A stretch of 64,000 nt of DNA from assembly GCF_024495425.1 (NCBI RefSeq), contig NZ_JANHJR010000001.1, positions 806,001 to 870,000 of the forward strand, read 5' to 3'. Shown here in pieces: positions 9,850-18,056 of the stretch (positions within the stretch are counted from its first letter, which is position 1; every line of letters begins with the position of its first letter). This stretch comes from Haloarchaeobius litoreus (GTDB taxonomy: Archaea; Halobacteriota; Halobacteria; Halobacteriales; Natrialbaceae). Below the pieces are notes generated by a model that saw only the letters and a list, made by a program, of their open reading frames with translations, was not told the origin of the DNA and did not search any database. A program made the position numbers and the translations under genes.

Positions 9850-10248
9850 ATGAGCGACCTGCTTCACGGGGACCGCTTCGACAGACTCCCGTTTCTGGTG
9901 GCGCTGCTGGCGGTCGTCGTCGCCGTCGTCGGGAACTTCGTCGGTGCGTACACGCTCGCGCTGGTTCTCTTCGCGCTCGGGTTCGTCGTGCTCGTTCCGC
10001 TCACGTACCTGTACGCCGACGCCCTCCGTCGGCTGTTCGGCCGCGACCGGGGGAAAGACGACGGACCGGACCCGACCAGCGACGCGCTCGCGGAGCTCCG
10101 CCGGCGGCACGAACGGGCGGAGCTGACCGATGCCGAGTTCGAACGGCGGGCCGCACGAATCCGGGCGGTCGACGCCGGTGCGCCGGGGGACGCACAGGGG
10201 CCTGCGGACGGAGCGTCGTCCGGGACCGCGGATGACACGGACCGATAG
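9850..10248 (+). CDS. Two-helix membrane protein with SHOCT-like tail
   Basis: 132 residues. Two adjacent hydrophobic segments (about 15-30 and 35-58) are followed by a basic turn, an acidic linker and a short C-terminal helical motif LAELRRRHERAELTDAEFERR. This matches the SHOCT domain consensus (a short C-terminal oligomerisation motif). A TATA-like GGTTTATCGG lies about 25-30 nt before the ATG, fitting a short-leader transcript. SHOCT proteins are common in haloarchaea and their function is unknown. Confidence 0.82.
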   Translation: MSDLLHGDRFDRLPFLVALLAVVVAVVGNFVGAYTLALVLFALGFVVLVPLTYLYADALRRLFGRDRGKDDGPDPTSDALAELRRRHERAELTDAEFERRAARIRAVDAGAPGDAQGPADGASSGTADDTDR

Positions 10249-10294
10249 AGAGTTAGCCCTGGCGAGCGGGTGGTTACTTCAGCTGATAGCACAA

Positions 10295-10438
10295 ATGGGT
10301 AGACATGACCGACACGGAGGGACCGCGGCGGACCGGCCCAGATTCGTGACGGGGTACCGACCGACGGACGTGGCAGCGCGCCACGACGAGGGTGCAACCG
10401 AGCTGGCGGACCGGGACCGGTCGGGCGGGCGACGATGA
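10295..10438 (+). CDS. Possible 47-residue leader ORF before the PiT gene
   Basis: An ATG at 10295 opens a frame that ends in a TGA overlapping the ATG of the phosphate carrier (ATGA at 10435-10438). The peptide starts MGRHDRHGG and is strongly charged, rich in Arg/Asp/His. The stop-start overlap and the modestly AT-rich sequence just upstream (around 10270-10290) fit a translated leader, but no family is recognised and the 186-nt gap could equally be untranslated. Confidence 0.35.
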   Translation: MGRHDRHGGTAADRPRFVTGYRPTDVAARHDEGATELADRDRSGGRR

Positions 10439-11646
10439 CCGACCTCCTGTTCTGGGGGCTGGTCGTGGTGGCCACCCTGACCAGCCTCGGCACCGCGTGG
10501 ACGCTCGGGGCGAACAGCAACTCGCCGCCCTTCGCGCCCGCCATCGGCGCGAACGCGGTGTCGACGATGAAGGCCGCGTTCCTCATCGGCATCCTCGCGG
10601 CGCTCGGTGCGCTCACGCAGGGCGGGAGCATCTCCGAGACCGTCGGCGCGGGGCTCATCGACGGCGTCGCCATCTCGTCGCTGGCGGCGACCGCGGGGCT
10701 GCTGACGGCGACGGCGTTCATGGCGTTCGGCATCTACTCGGGCTATCCGGTGCCGGCGGCGTTCGCGACGACCGGTGCGATGGTCGGTGTCGGCCTCTCG
10801 CTCGGTGGCGACCCCGCGGTCGGGACCTACCAGCGCATCGCGACGTTCTGGCTGCTCGTCCCGCCGGTCTCCGGAGGGCTGGCCTACACCACGGCGACGC
10901 TGTTGCGTCGTGACGACATCCCGGAGACCGTCAGTATCCCGCTGCTCGCCGGTGTCGTCGGCGGTATCGTCGCCAACATCCGGCTGAGCGTCATCCCCTC
11001 GCCCACGGGGGCCGAACAGGAGTCGCTCGCGGGCTTCGTCGCGGGGTCGCTCCCGTCGCCCACGATCGGCGAGGTCGACGTGCTCCTGCCGGTCGTGACG
11101 CTCCTCGTCGCCGTGGGGAGCTTCCAGTTCATCCGCCGGCGGACCCAGGTGTCCGTCGACAGGGGCATCAAGAGCTTCCTGCTCATCCTCGGGAGCATCG
11201 TCGCGTTCTCCAGCGGCGGGAGTCAGGTCGGGCTGGCGACCGGCCCGCTGGAGAACCTCTACGGGACCGAACTCGGGCTCCCGGGTATCGCCCTGCTGAC
11301 CGTCGGCTCGGTCGGCATCCTCGGCGGGGCCTGGATGGGCGCACCGCGACTGCTGCAGGCGACCTCGCGGGAGTACGCCCAGCTCGGGGTGCGCCGGTCC
11401 ATCGCGGCGCTCGTCCCCGGGTTCATCATCGCGCAGGCCGCCATCCTGCTGGGTATCCCCATCTCGTTCAACAACATCATCATCTCGGGCGTCATCGGCG
11501 GCGGGCTGGCCGGCGGCTCGGCTGGCGTCTCCAGGCGGAAGATAGCGACGACGCTCGTCTTCTGGGTGCTCACGCTCGGCACCTCGGTCGTGCTCGGCTT
11601 CGTCGTCTACCGGGTGTTCGCGTTCGTGCTCGGCAGTGCGGCCTGA
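10435..11646 (+). CDS. PiT-family inorganic phosphate transporter
   Basis: 403 residues with about ten to twelve membrane segments. The PHO4/PiT signature appears in each inverted half: TAWTLGANSNSPPFAPAIGANA near residues 20-37 and FSSGGSQVGLATGPL in the second half. PiT carriers import (metal-)phosphate with protons or sodium. It is a second phosphate uptake route in this window besides Pst and is separately transcribed. It converges on uspA across a tandem repeat. The pairing of a PiT carrier with a universal stress protein gene is a context observation, not evidence of function. Confidence 0.92.
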   Translation: MTDLLFWGLVVVATLTSLGTAWTLGANSNSPPFAPAIGANAVSTMKAAFLIGILAALGALTQGGSISETVGAGLIDGVAISSLAATAGLLTATAFMAFGIYSGYPVPAAFATTGAMVGVGLSLGGDPAVGTYQRIATFWLLVPPVSGGLAYTTATLLRRDDIPETVSIPLLAGVVGGIVANIRLSVIPSPTGAEQESLAGFVAGSLPSPTIGEVDVLLPVVTLLVAVGSFQFIRRRTQVSVDRGIKSFLLILGSIVAFSSGGSQVGLATGPLENLYGTELGLPGIALLTVGSVGILGGAWMGAPRLLQATSREYAQLGVRRSIAALVPGFIIAQAAILLGIPISFNNIIISGVIGGGLAGGSAGVSRRKIATTLVFWVLTLGTSVVLGFVVYRVFAFVLGSAA

Positions 11647-11660
11647 GCCTTCCACCACCG

Positions 11661-11740
11661 GTCCGTCGGTCCCGGACGGCGGTCGTCGGTCCCGGACGGT
11701 GGTCGTCAGTCCGGGACGGCGGTCGTCAGTCCCGGACGAC
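11661..11740. repeat. Four tandem 20-bp repeats over the 3' end of uspA
   Basis: Four consecutive 20-nt units (11661-80, 11681-700, 11701-20, 11721-40) share the core GGTCGTCGGTCCCGGACGG with a few substitutions. The last unit includes the uspA stop codon and its final codons, so the others look like duplications of that gene end into the gap between two convergent genes. Confidence 0.9.
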
Positions 11741-12160
11741 GGTCACGGTCATCGTCGCCTCGCTCACGACCGACGTGGCGACGGTCCCGAGCAGGCGCGC
11801 CGCGAGCCCGGAGCGGTCGCCGCCGTGGCCGCCCATGACGATGTGGTCGACGGCGTGGGCGTCGGCGTAGTCGACGATGGTCTCGGCGGGATCGCCGGTC
11901 TCGACGGCCGTCTCCACGGTGCGGCCGTACTCCTCGGCGCGGCGCTTCCCGCGCTCGATTATCTTCTCGGCGCGGTCCTCGGCGGCGTCCTCGCGGTCCG
12001 CGTCCGCATCGAGGATGCCGCTCTCGCTCATCGAGCTGTCCAGCGGCGTGACGACGTTGAGCACCGTCGTCCGGCAGTCGAACGTCGAAAGCGTGTGGAC
12101 GAGCGCCCGGTCGGCCAGCGGCGAGCCGTCGAGCGGGACGAGGACGTGAGAGGGGGTCAT
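11726..12160 (-). CDS. Universal stress protein UspA family
   Basis: 144 residues, a single Usp domain. It begins MTPSHVLVPLDGSPLADRAL, the usual beta1-loop. The ATP-binding motif is MGGHGGDRSGLAARLLGTVA near residues 108-127, close to G-2X-G-9X-G(S/T). This suggests an ATP-binding Usp. Its ATG overlaps the stop of the flavoenzyme upstream (ATGA at 12157-12160), so the two are cotranscribed. A highly acidic helix lies around residues 50-66. What it responds to is unknown. Confidence 0.93.
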   Translation of the reverse strand: MTPSHVLVPLDGSPLADRALVHTLSTFDCRTTVLNVVTPLDSSMSESGILDADADREDAAEDRAEKIIERGKRRAEEYGRTVETAVETGDPAETIVDYADAHAVDHIVMGGHGGDRSGLAARLLGTVATSVVSEATMTVTVVRD

Positions 12161-13581
12161 TCCGCGCCCTCGTCGCGGACCCGTCGTCCATCGACCGTTT
12201 CGGGGAACATCTTCCCGGGATTGAGCGTGTCCGTCGGGTCGAGTGCGCGCTTGACCTTCCGCATTGCCTCGACGGTGGCCTCGCCGTGCTCGCGGACGAG
12301 GAACTCGCGCTTGCCGAGGCCGATGCCGTGCTCGCCGGTGCAGGTGCCGCCGCGGTCGATGGCGAACTCCACGATCCTTCGGTACGCCTCCTCGCCGCGT
12401 TCGACCTCCTCGGGGTCGTCCTCGTCGACCAGCACGGAGTAGTGGACGTTGCCGTCCCCGGCGTGGCCGAAGCACGGGATGAGGAGGTCGTGCTCGTCGG
12501 CGAGCCCCTTCGCGTAGCGGATGGCGTCGCCGTAGTGTGAGATGGGGACGGTGATGTCGCCGGGGTGCAACGGGGTCAGCTCGGGGTCCCACGACTGCAT
12601 CGCGTAGGCGAGGTCCTTGCGGGCCTGCCAGAGACCGTCCATCCCCCCGTCGGCCTCGGCGACCTCGAACAGCGTCGCGTCGTGGGCCGCGAAGACGGAC
12701 TCGCAGAAGGCGACCTCCTCGTCGACGCCGTGGTTGGCGTGGAACTCGAAGAAGACGGTCGGTCGGTCGGGCAGGTCGGTGCCGGAGTAAGCGTTGGCCA
12801 TCATCGCGCTCTCGGCGTCGATGAGCTCGAGCTTCGCCACGTCGACGCCTGACTGGACGGCGTCCTCGACGGCGGCGGTGGCGTCGTCGAGCGTCTCGAA
12901 CTGCGCGCGCCCGCCGCGGACCTGGGCGGGCCGGCCAGCGAGTTCGAGGGTGGCCCGCGTGACGACGGCGAGCGTCCCCTCGCTGCCGATGAGCAGGTCG
13001 CGCAGGTTGTAGCCCGACGAAGTCTTGACCGCCTTCGAGCCGGCGGTGACGACGGAGCCGTCGGCGAGTACGGCCTCCAGTTCGAGCACCCAGTCCGCGA
13101 CCTCGCCGTACTTCACCGTCTGCATCCCGCTTGCAGCGTTCGCGATCATCCCGCCGACGGTCGAGATGCTGCCGGAGGATGGCAGCGGCGGGAACAGCAG
13201 GCCGTGCTCACCCGCGGCGTCGTCGACGGCCGAGCCGAAGATGCCCGGTTCGACGTCGATCTGGAAGTCCTCGGGCCGCACGTCGAGTACCGCGTCCATC
13301 CGGGTCAGGTCGAGGCTGATGCCGGCGTGGGCCGGCACCGCGTTGCCCTCCAGACTCGTGCCGGCGGCGTAGGGGGTGACGGGCAGGTCCTGTGCCGTCG
13401 CGGCTTCGAGGACCGCCGAGACGTCCTCGGTCGACTCGGGGTACACCACGGCGTCGGGTAGCACCTCGTCGCCGGGCTTCGTCCCCCAGTCGCTGTCGTG
13501 GGCCTCGCGTGTCGCCTCGGCGAACGACACCTGGTCGTCGGCAAGGTCCAGGTCGCCGAGGAACGAGCAGTCGTTTGTCAT
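12157..13581 (-). CDS. FAD-linked oxidase, GlcD/D-lactate dehydrogenase type
   Basis: 474 residues. The N-terminal FAD_binding_4 (PCMH) domain spans about 40-220, with TPYAAGTSLEGNA and PLPSSGSISTVGGMIANAA as FAD-contacting loops. The C-terminal FAD-oxidase domain carries CFGHAGDGNVHYS and GEHGIGLGKREFL, the conserved His/Glu substrate site of D-2-hydroxyacid dehydrogenases. It probably oxidises D-lactate, glycolate or a similar 2-hydroxyacid. No iron-sulfur partner (GlcF) is nearby. The start at 13581 has a good upstream promoter and is the first gene of a pair with uspA. Confidence 0.92.
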   Translation of the reverse strand: MTNDCSFLGDLDLADDQVSFAEATREAHDSDWGTKPGDEVLPDAVVYPESTEDVSAVLEAATAQDLPVTPYAAGTSLEGNAVPAHAGISLDLTRMDAVLDVRPEDFQIDVEPGIFGSAVDDAAGEHGLLFPPLPSSGSISTVGGMIANAASGMQTVKYGEVADWVLELEAVLADGSVVTAGSKAVKTSSGYNLRDLLIGSEGTLAVVTRATLELAGRPAQVRGGRAQFETLDDATAAVEDAVQSGVDVAKLELIDAESAMMANAYSGTDLPDRPTVFFEFHANHGVDEEVAFCESVFAAHDATLFEVAEADGGMDGLWQARKDLAYAMQSWDPELTPLHPGDITVPISHYGDAIRYAKGLADEHDLLIPCFGHAGDGNVHYSVLVDEDDPEEVERGEEAYRRIVEFAIDRGGTCTGEHGIGLGKREFLVREHGEATVEAMRKVKRALDPTDTLNPGKMFPETVDGRRVRDEGAE

Positions 13582-13604
13582 GCTCCCACGTGGGGCGAGA
13601 CGGG

Positions 13605-13614
13605 CGATAAAACT
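13605..13614 (-). promoter_or_regulatory. TATA-like box of the flavoenzyme-uspA operon
   Basis: On the minus strand this reads AGTTTTATCG, 24-33 nt before the ATG at 13581, the spacing expected for a leaderless haloarchaeal transcript. Confidence 0.6.
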
Positions 13615-13716
13615 GTCTCCGGCGACGGCGGTTGCCGGCACCCCGACACGCGATGAACACTGAACTGGTGGACGGTTTCGCCGGTTCGCCGATACTTTTC
13701 CCCGCGGCGCGCCAAT

Positions 13717-14700
13717 ATGGTTTCGAACATGCGAGCCATCCAGGTCACGGAGTACGGCGGGAGCGACAACATCGAGGTCGTCGAGCAGGAGAAACCGGAG
13801 CCCGGTCCGGGCGAGGTCCGCATCGAGGTCGAGGCCGCTGGCATCAACTTCGCGGACATCATGCAGCGCCGCGGGCACTACCCGGGCGGACCGGACGCGC
13901 CGTTCGTCCCCGGCTTCGAAGCCGCGGGCACCATCGACGCCGTCGGCGAGGGCGTCGGCATCGAGGTGGGCGAGCGCTACGTCGGCATGGTCGGCGTCGG
14001 CGGCTACGCCGAGTACGCCGTCACCGAGGCGGACTCCCTGTTCCCCATCCCGGAAGGCATGAGCTTCGCGGAGGCCGCGGGCTTCCCCGTGCAGTTCCTC
14101 ACCGCCCACAACTGCCTGTTCGAGTGGGGCGGGCTGGAGGAGGGCGAGTCGGTGCTCATCCAGGCAGCGGCCGGCGGCGTCGGCACCGCCGCCGTCCAGC
14201 TCGCCGACCGCGCCGGCGCGGAGGTCTTCGGCACCGCGAGCACGCAGGAGAAGCTCGACCTCGCCGCGGAGCTGGGCTGTGACCACCCCATCAACTACAC
14301 CGAGGAGGAGTTCGTCGAGATCGTCACGGAGGAGACCGACGGCGTCGGCGTCGACCTCGCGCTCGACGGCGTCGGCGACGACGTGTTCTCGGACTGCATC
14401 CGGGCCACGAAGGACTTCGGCCGGATCGTCCCCTACGGCGCGGCCAGCGGCGTGCCCGGCACGCTCGACACCAGCGAGATGTTCTTCCGCAACCAGTCGG
14501 TCATCGGCTACCACCTCGGCCGCGCGATGGCCCGCAAGCCCCAGAAGGTGCTCGAGGCGGTGCCGGACCTGACGCAGGGCCTGACCGAGGGCGAGCTCGA
14601 AGTCGTCGTCGGCAAGACGTTCGCGCTCGAGGACGCCCGGGAGGCCCACGAGTACATCGAGGACCGCAAGTCCGTCGGGAAGGTCGTCCTGGAACCGTAG
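13717..14700 (+). CDS. NADPH:quinone reductase-like oxidoreductase (zinc-less MDR)
   Basis: 327 residues (323 from the alternative ATG at 13729, which begins MRAIQVTEYGG as most relatives do). The GroES-like domain has GINFADIMQRRGHYPGGP and the Rossmann domain has the nucleotide loop AAAGGVGTAAVQLA. Catalytic zinc ligands are absent, as in the QOR/zeta-crystallin branch. It should reduce quinones or enones with NADPH. A TATA-like GATACTTTTC at 13691-13700 lies 17-35 nt before the two starts. The gene diverges from the flavoenzyme operon across 135 nt. Confidence 0.92.
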   Translation: MVSNMRAIQVTEYGGSDNIEVVEQEKPEPGPGEVRIEVEAAGINFADIMQRRGHYPGGPDAPFVPGFEAAGTIDAVGEGVGIEVGERYVGMVGVGGYAEYAVTEADSLFPIPEGMSFAEAAGFPVQFLTAHNCLFEWGGLEEGESVLIQAAAGGVGTAAVQLADRAGAEVFGTASTQEKLDLAAELGCDHPINYTEEEFVEIVTEETDGVGVDLALDGVGDDVFSDCIRATKDFGRIVPYGAASGVPGTLDTSEMFFRNQSVIGYHLGRAMARKPQKVLEAVPDLTQGLTEGELEVVVGKTFALEDAREAHEYIEDRKSVGKVVLEP

Positions 14701-14721
14701 CGTCGCAGTTCTCGGCCTGTC

Positions 14722-15399
14722 TCACGGCAGTGGCTCGATGTCGTCCCGAAGCCCGTCGAGGACGACGAACCGCTCGTCGCGCAGCCGTTCCAGCCACCCG
14801 AGCAGCCGCGCCGCCCAGCGGAGCTTCCGGCGCTTCATCGGCCCCACGTCGGGGTCCTCGAACGTCCAGCCGGGGAACGACAGCCGTGCTGCGCCGGCGT
14901 GGTCCGCGAGGAACGCTGCCCGGTCGCCGTCGGTGAAGCCGCCGAAGTTCCGCACGTGGGCGACGGGCGCGGCCTGGGTCGTCGGCAGCACTGGCCCGTC
15001 GGGAAGTTGGGGGACCACCGACCGCACGCGCTCGACGTTGTCGCCGTGGGCGTGGACGGCGACGGGTGTCCCTGCCGCCGCAAGGTCGCCGGCGAGTTCG
15101 GGTTCGCCGTCGAGGTCGGTGATGTAGACGTCGACCGGGACGTCCCGGTCACGGCAGACCGCCGCCGCGGAGGAGGCAGCAACGACCCTGTCGGCGTCGC
15201 TGGCATCAAGGTCCGCCGCGAGGGTCGGTCCGGCACCGCAGATGGCGACGTGCTCGCCGTCGAGCACCGAGAGCCGTGACTCGTTGAAGGGCGTCGTCAG
15301 CTCCGCGAGCACGTCGCGAGCGCGCTCGTCGCTCGCCCGGTCGAAGCCGAAGTCCGCGAGGATGGACTCGTAGACGGGCTCGAAGGTCTCGAACTCCAT
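14722..15399 (-). CDS. mptE: 6-hydroxymethyl-7,8-dihydropterin pyrophosphokinase, MptE type
   Basis: 225 residues. The DUF115/MptE core shows the nucleotide-binding GAGPTLAADL near residue 63, the metal-binding TDLDG near residue 105, HAHGDN near 127 and NFGGFTDGDRA, all characteristic of the archaeal enzyme that replaces FolK. It transfers pyrophosphate from ATP to 6-hydroxymethyldihydropterin for folate or methanopterin synthesis. The ATG at 15399 is chosen because the longer in-frame extension is not family-like. It lies 258 nt downstream of folP on the same strand and probably has its own promoter. Confidence 0.9.
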   Translation of the reverse strand: MEFETFEPVYESILADFGFDRASDERARDVLAELTTPFNESRLSVLDGEHVAICGAGPTLAADLDASDADRVVAASSAAAVCRDRDVPVDVYITDLDGEPELAGDLAAAGTPVAVHAHGDNVERVRSVVPQLPDGPVLPTTQAAPVAHVRNFGGFTDGDRAAFLADHAGAARLSFPGWTFEDPDVGPMKRRKLRWAARLLGWLERLRDERFVVLDGLRDDIEPLP

Positions 15400-15657
15400 G
15401 GCTGTAGCTGTGGGACGTAGTTCCAAGATAACCGTTGGTGTGGGCCGGAATTGCCTCGTGTGAGTACCCCTACCCGAGAGGCCCTCCCGGCTTCCACCCC
15501 CACCTTCTGAACCCACCGGTATAAGTTTTCTCTTACCGAGTTATACCGACGATAACCGTTCGTTAGATACCCCTCCCCGCCGAATTCGAGAGATATCAGA
15601 CTCGCCACCTTCCGCCGGCCGGCCACCGGTCGGTGGCGGCGGCACCCAGCAGTCGGG

Positions 15658-16851
15658 TCACTCCAGCGCCGACGCGACGGCGTCGAGGACGACCCCCGCC
15701 CCCTGGGTCTCGGCGGGCTCACCGACGAGTGACGCGAGCGCGGCGTGGGTGCCGACGAGCAGCCCGCCGTCGCCGTCGGCGTTCGTCACGAAGGTCGCAT
15801 CGGCGTCCGTCGCGAGTGCAACGAGCTCCTCGCACGCGCCATCGGAGAGCCCATCGACCTCGAACACCGCGAGGGTCGCGAGGGCGGCCACGTCACCCGT
15901 GCCGAGCCGCTCGACGTGGCGACGCACGTCGGCTTCGGTCACGACGTCCAGCTCCTCGACGGTCACGCTTCCCTCGTGGCTCCGGTGTCGCTCGGGCAGG
16001 AACGCGTCGCCGACGGCGGCGGCGTCGACCGTCTCCCGCACGTCGTGGGTCCGGATGACGTGTGCGCCGCGCTCGATGGCCATCGACGTGGCCGCGAGGG
16101 AGACGGCGAGTGCGTCCTCGGTCGAGCGGCCGGTCAGCGAGCGGAGGAAGTTCTTCCGGTTGATGGAGACGAGCATCGGCTGGCCGAGCCCGCGGAACTC
16201 GCGGAGCCGCCTGAACGTCTCGCGGTCGTCCACGACTGTCTTGGCCTCGGACCAGCCGCCGAACGCCGGGTCGACGATGGTGTTGTCGGGCAGGCCGTTC
16301 TGCTTGAGCGCCTCGTACACCATGTCGACGTAGTCCGCCTGCTCGGCCCAGTCCCCTCCCTTGCGCTCGGCCCAGGGCGTCTCCTCGACAGCGCCGGGGC
16401 GCGCGAGGTCCGGCGGGCTGGCCATCTTCGCGACGGCGACGCCGTACTCCTCGGCGACGTGAGGCATCTCGGGGTCGGCGAAGCCCGCGATGTCGTTGAT
16501 CATGTCGAAGCCGCCGTCGAGGGCCGCCTCGGCGACCTCGTGGTAGCGCGTCTCGATGGACCAGATGGGGTCCGCCGACGTGTGCTCGATGACCGACAGC
16601 GCCACGCCGAGCCGCTCCAGCTCCTCCTCGGCGGTGAGGACCTCGAAGCGCTTGTTGGCGGATTCGAGCCCGACGTCGACGATGTCCGCGCCCTCTGCGA
16701 CGAGCTCGTCCTCGACGTACGCCGCGGCCGCCGCCGGGTCGTCGAACACGCTCGGGTCGTACGGCGATTCGGCGCTCACGTTCAGCACGCCCATGACTCG
16801 TGTCGGGTGGTCGTCCCCGATAGCCAGTCCGGCGGCGTCGACGTTCTGCAT
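15658..16851 (-). CDS. folP: Dihydropteroate synthase with C-terminal extension
   Basis: 397 residues. The TIM-barrel DHPS domain occupies about 1-280: GVLNVSAESPY (canonical NV-x-x-DS loop 1), DIVDVGLES (loop 2), FDMINDIAG, VDPAFGGW, SINRKNFLRSL (RK-S phosphate site) and VIRTHDV. It condenses the pterin pyrophosphate made by MptE with p-aminobenzoate. Two loops deviate from bacteria (ES for DS; GLES for GGES). About 110 extra residues follow and end in a helical segment with no recognised domain. In some haloarchaea FolP is fused to FolC; here it stands alone. Confidence 0.88.
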   Translation of the reverse strand: MQNVDAAGLAIGDDHPTRVMGVLNVSAESPYDPSVFDDPAAAAAYVEDELVAEGADIVDVGLESANKRFEVLTAEEELERLGVALSVIEHTSADPIWSIETRYHEVAEAALDGGFDMINDIAGFADPEMPHVAEEYGVAVAKMASPPDLARPGAVEETPWAERKGGDWAEQADYVDMVYEALKQNGLPDNTIVDPAFGGWSEAKTVVDDRETFRRLREFRGLGQPMLVSINRKNFLRSLTGRSTEDALAVSLAATSMAIERGAHVIRTHDVRETVDAAAVGDAFLPERHRSHEGSVTVEELDVVTEADVRRHVERLGTGDVAALATLAVFEVDGLSDGACEELVALATDADATFVTNADGDGGLLVGTHAALASLVGEPAETQGAGVVLDAVASALE

Positions 16852-17001
16852 ACCAGCACTGGGGACGCTGAGGCTGAAAAGGGCCGTGTTCCCCGGTTGG
16901 GCTGCCGCAATCCCGGGCCCGGGCGACGCCCGTCCCGGATAGGGACAGCGGCGCTCTGTGCCAGCGAAAACCTCTCAAACACCCGGAACCGAGTGGCGGA
17001 C

Positions 17002-17958
17002 GTGAACCGAGAGCGACTCCTCCCGGTCGTCCTCGCGCTCGTCTGCGTGGTCGCGCTCGCACTCGTCGCGGCGAGCGTGGTCGACCCCGCCGATGGTGGT
17101 GGCGGCGGGTCGACCGTCAGCGACCCGCAGGGTGGGGACGACCGCAGCTCCGGTGGGGGCGGCGACGCCAACCGCGAACCCCTCACCGAGCCGGGTGAGT
17201 TCGTGTTCAGCCTGGGCCTCTGCGTGCCGTTCCTGCTCAGTGGCGAGTTCTTCGTGCTGGCCATCGGTGTCGCACTTCTCCTCTGGGCGGTGCTGGCGTA
17301 CCGGAGCGACGCGTTCGCCGCCTCCGCCTCCATCGTCGCGCTCGGGTTCCCCGCCTTCTTCGTCTGGATGCTGCTGACGAGCTGCTCGCAACCGACCGAG
17401 GTCCCCGACTCGGTCACGTTCATCCCGTCGAAGCCCGCGCCGCCGAGTACCGGCGGCAACGCGTCGTTCGGGGTCGTGCAGGACCCGGGCGTCGTCATCA
17501 CCCAGCCCCCCGTCGTCCTCGTGCTGCTCGTGGCGACGGTCGTCGTCGGCATCGTCGGCTTCGTCGTCTGGGCGGACAGCGACGACGAGGAACCCGAGGA
17601 GCCCCCCGAGCACGAGGGCGACGCCGAGGCGGGGCCCGAGGCGCGGGCCGCCGCCATCGGCACCGTCGCCGGGCAGGTCGCCGACCGGCTCGAACGCGAC
17701 GCCGGGACGGAGAACGAGGTGTTCCGCGCGTGGGTCGAGATGACCCGGCACCTCCCGGTCGACCATCCCCGGTCGAGCACTCCGTCCGAGTTCGCCGATG
17801 CGGCCGTCGACGCGGGCGTCGCCCGCGAGGACGTGGCCGAGCTCACGGCGCTGTTCGAGGAGGTGCGCTACGGCGGCGAGCCGGTGACGGCGGACCGCGC
17901 AACCCGCGCAGTCGACGCGCTCCGACACATCGAGGACGAGTACGGCGAGGCGTCGTGA
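17002..17958 (+). CDS. DUF4129 membrane protein, first paralogue
   Basis: 318 residues from the GTG at 17002 (VNRERLLPVVLAL); an in-frame GTG at 16993 is an alternative. The first hydrophobic segment is a signal anchor. A Gly/Ser/Asp-rich loop, two further segments (about 72-92, 105-130) and one near 170-195 precede a cytoplasmic C-terminal domain with FRAWVEMTRHLPVDHP..TPSEFA, the DUF4129 signature. In bacteria this domain is usually at the end of transglutaminase-like membrane proteins next to DUF58 and MoxR genes. It heads a five-gene operon. Confidence 0.82.
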   Translation: MNRERLLPVVLALVCVVALALVAASVVDPADGGGGGSTVSDPQGGDDRSSGGGGDANREPLTEPGEFVFSLGLCVPFLLSGEFFVLAIGVALLLWAVLAYRSDAFAASASIVALGFPAFFVWMLLTSCSQPTEVPDSVTFIPSKPAPPSTGGNASFGVVQDPGVVITQPPVVLVLLVATVVVGIVGFVVWADSDDEEPEEPPEHEGDAEAGPEARAAAIGTVAGQVADRLERDAGTENEVFRAWVEMTRHLPVDHPRSSTPSEFADAAVDAGVAREDVAELTALFEEVRYGGEPVTADRATRAVDALRHIEDEYGEAS

Positions 17959-18016
17959 TTCCGGGGGTTCGGGGCCGTCACGGCCGTCGAATCGTCGCCA
18001 CAGGCCGCGTTTGAGT

Positions 18017-18030
18017 TAACGAAAGCGTTA
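18017..18030. promoter_or_regulatory. Short inverted repeat before the second DUF4129 gene
   Basis: TAACG and CGTTA flank four bases, 27-40 nt before the GTG at 18057. This is the only AT-rich patch in the 98-nt gap, so it may be a promoter or operator element. Confidence 0.35.
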
Positions 18031-18056
18031 GGTGGGGTTTGGCGGAACAGTGGGCC

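Noticed and set aside
13582-14649. Extension of the GlcD-like frame upstream of 13581
   Set aside because: It is antisense to the quinone reductase gene and crosses the TATA-like box at 13605-13614.
15745-16992. In-frame upstream extension of the first DUF4129 gene
   Set aside because: It lies antisense to folP and lacks family similarity; the GTG at 17002 or 16993 gives the expected signal-anchor start.
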